DNA from: Flavobacteriales bacterium
GTDB taxonomy: Bacteria; Bacteroidota; Bacteroidia; Flavobacteriales_F; PHOS-HE28
DNA: 64,000 bases
Reading direction: 5' to 3'
Assembly: GCA_016788295.1 (NCBI GenBank)
Contig: JAEUSY010000012.1
Span: forward strand, 23,229 to 87,228
In this document: piece after piece, positions 18,817 through 28,419 of the stretch
How positions within the stretch are numbered: position 1 is the stretch's first letter
Layout of the letters: each line of letters begins with the position of its first letter
Program-made: the position numbers and the translations under genes
The notes under the pieces: generated by a model
Database searches by the model: none
What the model was told of the DNA's origin: nothing
Seen by the model: only the letters and a program-made list of their open reading frames with translations

Positions 18817-19515
18817 ATGTCCGAAATGACCATCCACGTTTTCGACAGCAGTGACGCGGACTATCTCCAGTGGATGAAAGACCATCCCCGCGGGTTCGTA
18901 CTCAACACGAAGCGCCCTACGAACCAGGCCTACGCGATGCTCCATCGAAGCAACTGCTCACATATCCGCAGCCTTCGCAACGGCGAAGTACAAAGCAGTT
19001 TCACGGAGCACGGTTGGATAAAGATCTGTAGCGAGGACCTCCAAACCTTGTTGGCGTCGATGATCAACCACAAGACCGCTCCGCTTATCCCCGTTGCACG
19101 ATGTAAAGCCTGCAATGTGCTTGAACAGGATGTGGTGATCGAAAGGCACGCATTGCACTTTAGTGGCCAAGATGATAAGGTATCCACGTTGTCCATCGAC
19201 CCATTGGAGCATGACCCCCTGGCCCGCGCGCTATGCATTCAACGCCACGGATCGAACTGTTCCGTTTGCAATACCGATATGAGCGTCAGGTACGGGAACA
19301 TTGGTTCCGGCTTTATTGAAATACACCATCAACGTTCATCTGCGATCAAAGAACTGGGTCATGGACCAGATCCATTAAGGGACCTTTACCCGGTCTGCCC
19401 GAATTGCCATGCGATGCTCCATCGCGGCCGAGAAATGCCGCTGACCGTGAACGAGCTCAAAGCCGCCATGCGAAAGATCAGCGCACGGCGTAACGATATG
19501 CTCATGGACCTCTGA
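18817..19515 (+). CDS. HNH endonuclease with zinc-ribbon cysteines, 232 aa
   Basis: I place the start at the ATG at 18817; a second ATG is at 18826 and the frame upstream has only a TTG. The N-terminal part (about 1-90; YLQWMKDHPRGFVLNT, AYAMLHRSNC) resembles a domain often found before HNH nucleases in restriction-like proteins. The C-terminal half is an HNH fold with CSVC (148-151), IEIHH (H170, H171) and CPNCHAMLH (C194, N196, C197, H198, H202). It is predicted to cut DNA; whether it is a restriction enzyme, perhaps one that reads modified bases, is not shown. It is the only plus-strand gene between minus- and plus-strand blocks, has no methylase neighbour, and looks more A/T-rich than its surroundings, which suggests transfer. 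Confidence 0.85.
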   Translation: MSEMTIHVFDSSDADYLQWMKDHPRGFVLNTKRPTNQAYAMLHRSNCSHIRSLRNGEVQSSFTEHGWIKICSEDLQTLLASMINHKTAPLIPVARCKACNVLEQDVVIERHALHFSGQDDKVSTLSIDPLEHDPLARALCIQRHGSNCSVCNTDMSVRYGNIGSGFIEIHHQRSSAIKELGHGPDPLRDLYPVCPNCHAMLHRGREMPLTVNELKAAMRKISARRNDMLMDL

Positions 19516-19673
19516 GTCCCGGCCTTCCCCTGCAATCGCTTGCGTTGCCCGGTTCAAGAACGTAGGGACCAGATCGACCTTGTGCGGACCATGGCATATC
19601 AAGCACTTGTCAATTAAGCCCATTCTTGTGGAAGGTTGATTACATTGGTACTCACCACCAAACCCCAACCTCC

Positions 19674-21782
19674 ATGATGCGGAACCTTACCCTGCTCCTG
19701 GCCTGTGCCCTTGCAACACACCTGATGGCTGCCACGGGAGGGCCCGATGCTTACGGCTACCTCTGGAAGGACAGCAACGAGCCGGACGGCCCGGTGTTCG
19801 ATTGGATAGACATCACCTCCACCGGCACGCTCGTCACCGGTCTCGGTGATGACAACCGCGTGGGGCCGTTCGTGATGGAAACGGACATGCCCTTCTACTG
19901 GTACGGACGCAAGCTGGTGTGGATCGGCAGCAACGGCTACATCGCCTTCAATGGCGTTGGCAATCTCGCGTCGCCGTTCCCCGCCATTCCAACAGCCGGA
20001 GGTGTGAACGACCACCTTGCCGCCTTGGGCAGCGACCTCAACTTCGCGGGCCTTGGGAACATCGGTCGTTGCTATTGGCAGGACGAGACCGACCGGACCA
20101 TCATCTCATGGGTGGATGTCCCTTTCTGGTCGCCCGTGGCTCCCAGTTACACCGGCGCGAACAGCTTCCAGATCATCCTGAGCAAGACGGACAGCACCAT
20201 CACCTTCCAATACCTTACACAGACCGGGCTTACGCAGAACAACGACATGGTGATCGGCATCGAGAGCGTGGCGGGCAGCATTGGCCTACAGCACAGCAAC
20301 GATGTGTATCCGGCCACCAACTATGCCGTGCGCTTCTACATGCCACCAGCAAGTACGTTGGAGGTGAAGGACGCCACGGTGAACTGGAGCACCGCAGTGG
20401 GAAGCGCAGGTGTGTTCCGCACGCGTAATGGCGCCCCCTTCGCCATGATCGCCAACGTATCCAACATCGGCAACACGGCTGTCGGTGGGTTCAATGTGCA
20501 AGGGCAACTACTGAACGCGGGAGGCGCGGTGCAGGTTACCGGCCAGATGCCCATTGGCAATATTCTCCCCGGACTGGACACCAGCTTCACCTACCCTACG
20601 TTCTTCAACCCCACCGCCGCTGGCATCTACCGCTACCGCAACACCATCAGCGGTATTGCTGGCGAACTGGTGACCACCAACAACGAGCGCATACAGGAAC
20701 TGGTGGTCGTGGATACCACTACGGCAACGCACGACCTGAACTTCCACGGCGCCACGGACGATGGCATCGGCCTGGGCTGGAACGGTGGCAATGGCGGTGT
20801 GGGCGTGCGCATTGCCCCGCCCTACTACCCGGCCTATGTAACACACTACACCGTGCGTATTGCCAGCAATACCGGCAATGTGGGCTACACCCTGAAGGTG
20901 TACGACGATGACGGACCAGGTGGACGACCCGGCACCCTGCTCGACTCGATCAACATTGCGCCCTCGCAGGCCGTTGCAGGCAGCCAGGTGTTCGCGCTCA
21001 ACACGCCCCTCACTGTGACCAGTGGTGCCGTTTACGTGCAGTGGTACATGCTCGGCGCCAACATCAACATCGCGCAGGACATCACGCCGCCCTTCAGCCT
21101 GCAGAGCTATGAGGTGCTGGACAATACCTGGGCGGATTACCGTGACCGTGAGGTGGCCGACTTCTTCCTCGGCCTTCGCCTCTCGCAAGTGCCCGTGTTC
21201 GATGTGGGGTGCACCGGTTTCTTCGGTCTGACGGACGGACAGGAGATCGGCAGCCAGACAGCAGTGCGCGCCTGGGTGACCAACTTCGGCAATCAACCGG
21301 TGAGCAGCTTCGCCGTGAAATACCGCTTCGGCAATGGACCCATCAGCACACAGAACTACAGCGGCACGCCCGTGAACCCCGGTGCGCAGACCTTGGTCAC
21401 CTTCAGCACCTACTTCATTCCCACGGCCGACGCCAATGATGCGCTTTGCGCCTGGAGCGAAATGCCCAACGATGCGTCAGCGACCAACGACACCACCTGC
21501 GTGCAACTGCAGACCTGGGTGGGCCTGGCAGAGAACACCTTGGAACGCGTGACGTTGGCACCCAACCCGGCCACGGAAGGCACCCTGATCATGGGCCTGC
21601 CCAATGGCACCTGGGACCTGCGCCTGTTCGATGCCACCGGCCGCGTGGTGTTGCAGCACAAGGCCACTACCGCCGGAGCCCCGCTGCACGTAGCGCTGAG
21701 CGGCCTGTCCGAGGGCACCTATCGCCTGCTGCTTACGGGCGACGCCGGGCAGTGGAACAGCACCGTAGTGGTGCGTCGCTGA
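19674..21782 (+). CDS. Secreted T9SS cargo protein, 702 aa
   Basis: The signal peptide MMRNLTLLLACALATHLMAA sets the start at 19674; the open frame begins 16 codons earlier. The first 225 residues look like a nidogen-like or adhesion beta-sandwich (WIGSNGYIAFNGVGN, NSFQIILSKTDSTITFQY, NDMVIGIES). CARDB-like and jelly-roll segments follow (VTHYTVRIASNTGNVGYTLK, DDDGPGGRPGTLLDS), and then a T9SS tail (LAPNPATEGTLIMGL ... NSTVVVRR). Probably surface attached; no enzymatic motif was found. It stands alone, ends 21 nt before a promoter-like box and a strong hairpin, and is followed by the envelope cluster. Confidence 0.87.
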   Translation: MMRNLTLLLACALATHLMAATGGPDAYGYLWKDSNEPDGPVFDWIDITSTGTLVTGLGDDNRVGPFVMETDMPFYWYGRKLVWIGSNGYIAFNGVGNLASPFPAIPTAGGVNDHLAALGSDLNFAGLGNIGRCYWQDETDRTIISWVDVPFWSPVAPSYTGANSFQIILSKTDSTITFQYLTQTGLTQNNDMVIGIESVAGSIGLQHSNDVYPATNYAVRFYMPPASTLEVKDATVNWSTAVGSAGVFRTRNGAPFAMIANVSNIGNTAVGGFNVQGQLLNAGGAVQVTGQMPIGNILPGLDTSFTYPTFFNPTAAGIYRYRNTISGIAGELVTTNNERIQELVVVDTTTATHDLNFHGATDDGIGLGWNGGNGGVGVRIAPPYYPAYVTHYTVRIASNTGNVGYTLKVYDDDGPGGRPGTLLDSINIAPSQAVAGSQVFALNTPLTVTSGAVYVQWYMLGANINIAQDITPPFSLQSYEVLDNTWADYRDREVADFFLGLRLSQVPVFDVGCTGFFGLTDGQEIGSQTAVRAWVTNFGNQPVSSFAVKYRFGNGPISTQNYSGTPVNPGAQTLVTFSTYFIPTADANDALCAWSEMPNDASATNDTTCVQLQTWVGLAENTLERVTLAPNPATEGTLIMGLPNGTWDLRLFDATGRVVLQHKATTAGAPLHVALSGLSEGTYRLLLTGDAGQWNSTVVVRR

Positions 21783-21802
21783 GGCACGCCACGGCCAACG
21801 GT

Positions 21803-21810
21803 TACCTTTG
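21803..21810 (+). promoter_or_regulatory. Candidate Bacteroidota -7 box (TACCTTTG)
   Basis: An exact match to TAnnTTTG lies 51 nt before the ATG of the OmpH-like gene. No clear -33 TTTG is present at the usual distance, so this is a partial match only. Confidence 0.4.
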
Positions 21811-21811
21811 T

Positions 21812-21847
21812 GCGCCCCTTCCCCCTTTCTGAAGGTGGAAGGGGCGC
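21812..21847 (+). terminator. Strong hairpin between T9SS gene and OmpH-like gene
   Basis: A perfect 11-bp GC-rich inverted repeat (21812-21822 with 21837-21847) has a 14-nt loop that can extend the pairing. It is followed by TTCAG and not by a T-run, so it is an imperfect intrinsic terminator. It could instead be a leader hairpin of the downstream operon, since a TACCTTTG box abuts it. Confidence 0.5.
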
Positions 21848-21860
21848 TTCAGTTACACCC

Positions 21861-22526
21861 ATGACCCGGAACACCTCCCTCCTGCTGATCATCTGGAACG
21901 TGCTGCTCACCGTCCTGTTGGTATGGGCATTGATGCGCTCACCAGCCACCACCTCCTCCTCCACCACAAATGATATGACCATCGACGAGGATGGTGAAAC
22001 GGACGTGGTGGTACCCAGCGTGATCCGCGACAGCAGCGCCCTGAAGGATGCCAAGATCGCCTACTTCCGCATGGACACCCTGCAGCGCAAGTTCGAGCTG
22101 GTGAAGGAGAAGGACAACAGCTTCCGCAATGAGGGCAAACGGCTGGAGGACAATCTGAAAAAAGAGCTGGAGAAGGCCCAACAGCGCTATGAGGAGCTGA
22201 TGACCAAGGACCACACCTACAGCACCAACGAGGAGAAGCGCCGCGATGAGGCCGAGCTGCAGCAACTGGCCATGCGCGTGCAGCAATTACAGGCACAGGG
22301 TGAAGACCAGCTCGCCCGGTTGGAAGCGAGCATGTTGCAGGAGATCAGCGATGAGCTGAAGGGCTTCCTGGAGGAATACAACAAGGTGGCGGGCTTCGAC
22401 TACATCTTCAGCGTGCAGAACGGTGGACAGGTGTGGGTGGGCAATGAGAACCTCGACATCACCAACGACCTGGTGAACGGACTGAACGCACGGCACCGGG
22501 CTCGCAAAGGCGCAAAGAAGAAATGA
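21861..22526 (+). CDS. OmpH/Skp-family periplasmic chaperone-like protein, 221 aa
   Basis: An N-terminal membrane segment (LLLIIWNVLLTVLLVWALM, about 6-24) is followed by a Skp-like core: IAYFRMDTLQRKFELVKEKD, then a long charged coiled coil (about 85-165) and a closing FDYIFSVQNGGQVWVGNENLDIT segment typical of OmpH proteins. In the family, Skp holds unfolded outer-membrane proteins in the periplasm. This copy keeps an uncleaved anchor and not a clear signal peptide. Its last codons overlap the DUF4924 start by 4 nt, so it heads a three-gene envelope operon with DUF4924 and the OstA-like gene. The first ATG in good context is 21861; the frame upstream runs through the hairpin. Confidence 0.85.
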   Translation: MTRNTSLLLIIWNVLLTVLLVWALMRSPATTSSSTTNDMTIDEDGETDVVVPSVIRDSSALKDAKIAYFRMDTLQRKFELVKEKDNSFRNEGKRLEDNLKKELEKAQQRYEELMTKDHTYSTNEEKRRDEAELQQLAMRVQQLQAQGEDQLARLEASMLQEISDELKGFLEEYNKVAGFDYIFSVQNGGQVWVGNENLDITNDLVNGLNARHRARKGAKKK

Positions 22527-23077
22527 CCAAGGACCTGCTGGCCGACAAGAAGCGCGACAACATCGCGGCCTATGTGATCAGCATGTGGCACATTGAGGAC
22601 CTGGTGCGCGCCAGCGGCTTCAACATGGACGTGCTCGCCGAACGCCTGATCGACCCGATGAACGTGGATGCCGAGGAGGCCGCTGAAGTGCGCGGTTGGT
22701 ACGCGGGCATCATGACCCGCATGCGCGAACAGGGCCTTGAGCGCAGCGGACACCTGACCGAGGTGGAGGAAGTGCTGAACGAACTGGAATTCCTGCACCG
22801 ATCGCTGGTGGACGTGTTGAACGACGAGGCCTACGACCGTTTGTACGAAGCGGCCCGGCCCGGCATCACCACCCTGCAACAGCAGGCCGGTGAAGAGGCC
22901 AAAGGCATTGTGGAGACCTGTTTCACGGCGGTCTATGGCGTGATGTTGTTGCGCGCACAGGGAAGTGCGGTAAGCGAGGCCACCGCCCAGGCCGAGGGCG
23001 CAATCCGCCAGGTACTTGAGCGCTTGAGCCAGCACTACCGCCAGATGCGCAAATTGCCCGGCGTGAGCATGAACTGA
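22523..23077 (+). CDS. DUF4924 family protein, 184 aa
   Basis: The protein opens with a block typical of DUF4924 (ADKKRDNIAAYVISMWHIED) and stays helical and charged throughout (AAEVRGWYAGIMTRMREQG, LERLSQHYRQMRKLPGV). It has no signal peptide or membrane span, so it is cytoplasmic. The start overlaps the OmpH-like stop (ATGA) and the OstA-like gene begins about 12 nt after its stop. The family is restricted to Bacteroidota as far as I know and has no assigned function; conserved linkage to envelope genes hints at a role there. Confidence 0.86.
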   Translation: MTKDLLADKKRDNIAAYVISMWHIEDLVRASGFNMDVLAERLIDPMNVDAEEAAEVRGWYAGIMTRMREQGLERSGHLTEVEEVLNELEFLHRSLVDVLNDEAYDRLYEAARPGITTLQQQAGEEAKGIVETCFTAVYGVMLLRAQGSAVSEATAQAEGAIRQVLERLSQHYRQMRKLPGVSMN

Positions 23078-23089
23078 CAGGTGCCGCTG

Positions 23090-24649
23090 ATGGTACGGCC
23101 TTTGCTCCTCCCGCATCCCATGATGAGCCCGGTGTTCCGCGCCATGCTGTGCCTCTTGATGGTGATGCTGTCGACAGCGGTCGTGGCACAATCCGCTGTG
23201 CAGGTCGGTGGTGGGCGGGTGGAGATCCTGAACGCCGATGCGCTGCGCTTCGACCAGCAGAGCGGCGGCGCACAACGCCTGAACGGCAATGTGCGCCTGA
23301 AGCACGGCAACGCCCTGATGTTCTGCGATAGCGCCCATGTGTTCCCCGACCAGCGGGTGAACGCCTATGGCCAGGTGCGCATTGAACAGGGCGACAGTCT
23401 GCGAATGACCGGCGACCGACTGGCCTACAACGGGACCGATCGCATGGCACGAATGGAAGGTAACGTGCGCCTGAACGACCGCAGCATGGAACTGACCACG
23501 CCCGCGCTGGACTACGACCTTCGGGCACGCGTTGGGGTGTACACGGCCGGTGGCCGCATTGTGGACCTGCGCGAGAACAACGTGCTCACCAGCGGCAGCG
23601 GCAAGTACCTGGCGAACGCGCACCGGTTCATCTTCAGTCGCAATGTGCGCCTGGACCATCCCGAGCGCACGGTGACCTGCGACACCATGCACTACGTGAC
23701 CACCACCGGAATCACCGAGTTCATGGGGCCTACGACCATTACGCAGGGCACCACGGTGATCAACACTACACGTGGCACCTACGACACCCGCAATGAACGC
23801 ACGCGCTTCTCGCGCCGCTCCAGCATTCTCGCCAACAGCCGTGTGCTGGAAGGGGACAGCCTGCGCTATGACCGCCGTACGGGCATCGGTCAGGCCTGGG
23901 GCCATGTGGAACTGGTGGACAGTGGCGGCGACCTCCGCGTGCATGGTGATCTGGCCAACTATCGCTCATTGGAACAGAAGGCCTACGTGACCGGGCATGC
24001 CGAGCTGGTGCTCCGCATGGGGGCCGATACGCTCTACCTCCATGGCGACACCGTGTTCACCGCAACCGACAGTACGGGCAAGCACATCACTGCCCGGCGT
24101 AACGTCCGCTTCTTCCGCAGCGACCTGCAGGGCGTTTGTGACACGCTGTTGTACGCCGATGTGGACAGCACCATTCATATGCACCACCGACCGGCCTTGT
24201 GGAGCGGGAACGACCAGATAACCGGTGATCGGGTGAGCATCGCACTGCGGAACGGGCAGGCACACCGGCTTTTCGTGGATGGCAATGCGTTCCTGATCTC
24301 CGAGGCGGACAGCATCCATTTGGACCAAGTGACCGGCCTGAAAATGACCGGCTACTTTGAGGAGAACGAACTGCGCAGACTGGTGGCCGAGGGCAACACC
24401 CGCACCGTGTACTTCGCCCGGGAAACACAAGCGGACGGTATAGAACGGATCATTGGTGTGAACCGTGCGGATTGCAGCAGCATCATGGTCGGCATGGAGA
24501 ACGGCGCCATTGCCACCGTGAGCTTCGTGCAACGGCCCGATGCCGTGCTGTACCCACTGGAAAAGGCACCGCCCGAGGAGTTGCGCATGAAAGGCACGGA
24601 ACTGCGCACTAATGAGCGCCCTATGGACCGGGCCGCGATCTTCCACTGA
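23090..24649 (+). CDS. OstA-like (LptA-type) LPS transport protein, 519 aa
   Basis: Repeated beta-jelly-roll segments of the OstA type run through the whole protein (GNVRLKHGNALMFCDSAHVF, YGQVRIEQGDSLRMTGDRLAY, ARMEGNVRLNDRSMELTT, ITARRNVRFFRSDLQGVCDT). In the family these bind lipid A acyl chains and bridge the periplasm between the LptBFGC pump and LptD. A signal peptide (FRAMLCLLMVMLSTAVVAQ) is present. The start may be ATG 23090 or ATG 23120; a GTG at 23081 also exists. At over 500 residues it is longer than proteobacterial LptA, as is usual for Bacteroidota OstA-like proteins. LptD lies at 38506-41007. It ends 1 nt before the convergent beta-helix gene stop. Confidence 0.87.
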   Translation: MVRPLLLPHPMMSPVFRAMLCLLMVMLSTAVVAQSAVQVGGGRVEILNADALRFDQQSGGAQRLNGNVRLKHGNALMFCDSAHVFPDQRVNAYGQVRIEQGDSLRMTGDRLAYNGTDRMARMEGNVRLNDRSMELTTPALDYDLRARVGVYTAGGRIVDLRENNVLTSGSGKYLANAHRFIFSRNVRLDHPERTVTCDTMHYVTTTGITEFMGPTTITQGTTVINTTRGTYDTRNERTRFSRRSSILANSRVLEGDSLRYDRRTGIGQAWGHVELVDSGGDLRVHGDLANYRSLEQKAYVTGHAELVLRMGADTLYLHGDTVFTATDSTGKHITARRNVRFFRSDLQGVCDTLLYADVDSTIHMHHRPALWSGNDQITGDRVSIALRNGQAHRLFVDGNAFLISEADSIHLDQVTGLKMTGYFEENELRRLVAEGNTRTVYFARETQADGIERIIGVNRADCSSIMVGMENGAIATVSFVQRPDAVLYPLEKAPPEELRMKGTELRTNERPMDRAAIFH

Positions 24650-24650
24650 G

Positions 24651-26831
24651 CTACTCGGCCGCAAAGATCCGCAGCACCTTCTCGTCCATCCGTTCCACCG
24701 AGGTCACCTCACTGAACGCATCGACCTCCTGCTGGCGTTGATCGCCGTTGTACACGTTCGGGTACCGCATCAACCGTGCACCGCCGTAGATGGGTTTCTT
24801 CCGGTAAGCCGCGAACACCAGTCCATTGTCCGTGAACACATTGTCGATGACATGCGCAATGGAAAGGTCTTTCGCCACCACGCCATGTGCGTTGCCATCG
24901 AACTGCGATGTACGCACCAACAGTTGGCTGGCCTCCCCTACACTGATGGCCTTGTCCATCATGCCTTGGAAACGGCAGGCCTCCACCAGCACACGCGCAC
25001 CGCTCACATCAAGGCCATCACCATTGCTGTCCTTGCGGCCACTTCGGAAGGTGCAGCGCAGCACCCGACCCGTGCACAGGTCCAGGTCCACGAGATCGGC
25101 CATACCGTTCTCGAAGATGCAGTCCTGAAGCAGTACACGACCTCCTTTCACGTTCACCGCATCCTCGCCTGCGTTCGCACCGATCACGCAATCCACCAGT
25201 GCGGTGTAGGCGGCGCCATGCACAGCGAACTGCCCGGAGAAGTAGGCCCCGCAGATGCGCGCCTCACTTCCACCATCCAACTGCAGGCCACGGATGCTGC
25301 ACGAGATCCGTTTGTCGCCCAGCACTGCGAACACACCGAACGGCGCACCGGCCCGCAAGGCGCGCACAAAGACCGGGTTCCGCTTGGTGCCACGCACCTG
25401 CAGTGACCCTTGGCAGATCACGCTGACGCCCGGTGCCAGCTCGAAACGTGCGCCTTGCAACAGCACCACATGCTTGCCGAAAGGGAACACCAGGTCCTCG
25501 TCCACTTGGTAGCGTCCGCGAGGGAAGATGATGGTATCGCCCAGCACCGATGCCTTGTAGCGTTGCACGATACGCTGCACCGATCGGGCATCATCCAACG
25601 CGGGCCAGTAACGTTGGACCGCCGTTGTATCCTGCTCGAAAGATGCCCTTCCGGGGCCGTCCACCAGTTGATGATCGAGCACCTTCAACGGATCCAACGC
25701 CGCCACACCAGAGCCAAGCAGTTCATCGTGCATACGCGCGGTACGCGCACGAGCCATGGCCAGACCTCCGGGTGGCGCAAGCAAAGGAAGCCACGCACGG
25801 TCCATGGTGAGGAATCGTTCGCGGAGGCGCCAACGCTCCTCCAGCAGCTTTTCCCAACGCGCACGCAAGGCCTCACGCACACGCACATCGGAAAGCAATG
25901 CCAGCAGGGGATCCCACGTCAACGGCCCATCGTTCACTCCGACATCGGTGGCGTTCCTTGCGGATCGGTACAACGGCACCAGACGCCCCTCGGACCACCG
26001 GTAGGCGAACACATCCTCTTCCTGGAACCCATCACGCTCAAGCACGTGCATCAACAAACGGCCGACCGCTGCATCGCGGTCAACCACATGGTACAACGCG
26101 TTGGTGTGACCAGCGGCCATGTCCGCGCGTGCCAGTCGCAATGTGGATCGAAGCATGGCGGCCGCCGTGGTATCGTCATCGAACGCGGGAAACAGATGGT
26201 CCGGACGCCGGGCATCGTATCCCTGCTCGAACAATGCACCGTCGGCCATGCGCTGCTTCTCCAACAGATCGGCATCAATGCGCTCTTCTTTGCGAAAGAG
26301 CCCGAGGTCGCGGCCACACGCGATCACACGCACGAATGAGACCTCGGGCGTAACGAGCCCCAGTTCACCGGCGAGCACTTCGAGGTACTTGGCGCGCATG
26401 CTTTCCACCGACGCGGGCATGAGCACGATATGCCGCTGCGCCCGGAACGGTTCTGCCCGTTTGAACTTCACCACAAAGCCACCCTCCACCGTTCGAAGGC
26501 GGCGCACCTCCACCGAATCGCCATAACCGTCGGCCTCGAACCAGCGGTCCGTCCAACCAGGGCCCGTGTGGTCCATCAAGCAGGCAGCGTCCTTCTTCGA
26601 GCCGCCAAAACGATAGATCTCCGCGCGTGCCTCGCCACGGTCCTCCGGACGCAGATCAAGCAACGCTGCATAAGCGTCCACTTCGGCGTTGGAGATACTG
26701 AACGGCCAACGACCGGCCAACAGCCTATGATCGGCAACGGAGAAGACCAGCACCAACAACGCCAGCGGCACAAGCATACCGCCGAGCAGTGGCCAAAGAC
26801 CGATGGCAGTTCGCTTAGCGGGCCTCCTCAT
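24651..26831 (-). CDS. CotH-kinase-like protein with C-terminal right-handed beta-helix, 726 aa
   Basis: One membrane segment near the N-terminus (GMLVPLALLVLVFSV, about 19-33) is followed by a CotH-like region (about 110-330; AKYLEVLAGELGLVTPEVSF, DLGLFRKEERIDADLLEKQ, YRWSEGRLVPLYRSARNATD). The C-terminal half (about 430-700) is a parallel beta-helix (FPRGRYQVDEDLVFPFGKHV, VLLQDCIFENGMADLVDLD, VLVEACRFQGMMDKAISVG). The ATG at 26831 overlaps the end of the 26815-28419 gene by 17 nt, so the pair is translationally linked. CotH proteins are atypical protein kinases of spore coats and secreted cargo; kinase activity here is not shown. It may phosphorylate or modify a surface polymer, but that is inference. 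Confidence 0.8.
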   Translation of the reverse strand: MRRPAKRTAIGLWPLLGGMLVPLALLVLVFSVADHRLLAGRWPFSISNAEVDAYAALLDLRPEDRGEARAEIYRFGGSKKDAACLMDHTGPGWTDRWFEADGYGDSVEVRRLRTVEGGFVVKFKRAEPFRAQRHIVLMPASVESMRAKYLEVLAGELGLVTPEVSFVRVIACGRDLGLFRKEERIDADLLEKQRMADGALFEQGYDARRPDHLFPAFDDDTTAAAMLRSTLRLARADMAAGHTNALYHVVDRDAAVGRLLMHVLERDGFQEEDVFAYRWSEGRLVPLYRSARNATDVGVNDGPLTWDPLLALLSDVRVREALRARWEKLLEERWRLRERFLTMDRAWLPLLAPPGGLAMARARTARMHDELLGSGVAALDPLKVLDHQLVDGPGRASFEQDTTAVQRYWPALDDARSVQRIVQRYKASVLGDTIIFPRGRYQVDEDLVFPFGKHVVLLQGARFELAPGVSVICQGSLQVRGTKRNPVFVRALRAGAPFGVFAVLGDKRISCSIRGLQLDGGSEARICGAYFSGQFAVHGAAYTALVDCVIGANAGEDAVNVKGGRVLLQDCIFENGMADLVDLDLCTGRVLRCTFRSGRKDSNGDGLDVSGARVLVEACRFQGMMDKAISVGEASQLLVRTSQFDGNAHGVVAKDLSIAHVIDNVFTDNGLVFAAYRKKPIYGGARLMRYPNVYNGDQRQQEVDAFSEVTSVERMDEKVLRIFAAE

Positions 26832-28419
26832 CGGTAATGGCATTGGTGATGCGCAATGTGGTCGGCACTCCTTTCGCAAAGCGGACCCAACTATCGAGCG
26901 GAGCCACATCAAAATGGCGTTTGTCCGCGTACGGATGATCCCCGGAGCCTTCCGGCGCTACCAAGGTCCGATGCACGACCACTGACCATCCTCCTTCCGA
27001 AGCGACCGGAACGACAGGCACACCGTTCACATGAACCAGCTCCGGCACAGCCTCTGTTCCTTTCCACCACAAGCGCAGTGGCGCTGCGGCAGAAGAGACG
27101 AGGTGCAGACTGTCCGCACGGGTGATCTCCACGGCATTCGCCTGCAAACGCTCCTTCGTGATGTTCCACCAACGACGCGTGCCATCACGCAGCCCGGCAA
27201 TGGACGAGATCACATGCACCAGCGAAAAGCGATGCACATCCTCGGCAAAGAGCGTGACGTTACCATACTTGTTCCTGTCGGCGAGCACCGATGGACGGAT
27301 GCGTTCCAACACGCGGTCCAGTTCCGCCTCGAAGGCACCTTCCACATGCAGACGCTGCAATGCCTGCCACGCGTAGCGATCGCGCTGCAGCCGCCATTCG
27401 GGCACACGCAACATCCAATAGGCCAGTGCATCGTGCACGTAGTACAATGGTTCACCGTGCTGCGCGAAGAGCAACAACGCATCCCAGAGCACCGGGTAGA
27501 AACGTTGTGTGCGCGGATCGAGCACCAACCACTGGTTGTGATACTGATCGATATGTTGTGTGTTCAACAATAGAATGGAGGCCTGGTAACGCAGGAAGGC
27601 GTCCACGTCCACCAACCGCGCAATGGAGTCGCGTCGCGCGGTCAATGGTCGGTCGTCGGGACGAAGCGCTTCCACCAGTGCCTTCAAGCGGGCATGGGCC
27701 AACGTACTGTCAGCGTCGGATGCATACTCCCAATGTGCAGTGTTCGTCCAAAGGCTGCGTCCCTTGGTGAGCGCGCGACCCGTGATGGGGGGATAATCAC
27801 CCTTGTAAACCGGCACTTCATGATCCACCAGGTGACGGTGGCGCTCGAAGTCGCCGTCCACTTGCTCGAAAAGTTCCATCACCCCTTGATCGCGACCGTT
27901 GATGCGGACGAACACCAGCTCGTTCCACGGTACGGCAACTCCCATGGTGCCACCAACGAAGGCCGCCATGTGATCGTTCACCATGTTGAAGGCCTTCGGG
28001 TTGATCACGTTCACCTTTCGATAAGGCGCGAATGGTCCGCTGCGTTTCAACGAAAGCCGGAACGACCGCTTACCACCGAGAAAGTGTGAAGTGGCATACA
28101 CGCCCCGATACCGGAAGCGCACCTTGTGATCGGCACCGTTGTGATGCAGTATCGCTGGCACATTGCGCCCACCGCTCCATGGCAGATCAGCGGAAAGGCT
28201 GTCCAACCTCGCCTGATCAACGGTAAGATCCAGTACCGGTATGCGATGCTTCGGCGTTACTTCTGCAAGCCCATCCACTGCCGTGGAAAGGAAGGCCGCT
28301 GCAGCGATATGCACAGCACGCATGGGACCCAACACAGCAGCGAACACGATCAGCGACACGGCGACCGCACCGGCCAGCACGGCCCACACGACAACCTGTC
28401 CTTTTCGTTTCACGCTCAT
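26815..28419 (-). CDS. CotH kinase family protein, membrane anchored, 534 aa
   Basis: An N-terminal transmembrane helix (VVVWAVLAGAVAVSLIVFAAVLG, about 8-30) is followed by a CotH fold: VRFRYRGVYATSHFLGGKRS, SFRLSLKR, ELVFVRINGRDQGVMELFEQ, and the late block YHNQWLVLDPRTQRFYPVLW. The start at 28419 overlaps the stop of the small membrane protein (ATGA), and its own end overlaps the 24651-26831 gene, giving a three-gene operon. In other bacteria CotH genes sit near VTC-like polyphosphate polymerase and DUF4956 membrane genes; neither is clear here. The longer open frame upstream is out-of-frame reading of the membrane gene. Confidence 0.85.
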   Translation of the reverse strand: MSVKRKGQVVVWAVLAGAVAVSLIVFAAVLGPMRAVHIAAAAFLSTAVDGLAEVTPKHRIPVLDLTVDQARLDSLSADLPWSGGRNVPAILHHNGADHKVRFRYRGVYATSHFLGGKRSFRLSLKRSGPFAPYRKVNVINPKAFNMVNDHMAAFVGGTMGVAVPWNELVFVRINGRDQGVMELFEQVDGDFERHRHLVDHEVPVYKGDYPPITGRALTKGRSLWTNTAHWEYASDADSTLAHARLKALVEALRPDDRPLTARRDSIARLVDVDAFLRYQASILLLNTQHIDQYHNQWLVLDPRTQRFYPVLWDALLLFAQHGEPLYYVHDALAYWMLRVPEWRLQRDRYAWQALQRLHVEGAFEAELDRVLERIRPSVLADRNKYGNVTLFAEDVHRFSLVHVISSIAGLRDGTRRWWNITKERLQANAVEITRADSLHLVSSAAAPLRLWWKGTEAVPELVHVNGVPVVPVASEGGWSVVVHRTLVAPEGSGDHPYADKRHFDVAPLDSWVRFAKGVPTTLRITNAITDEEAR

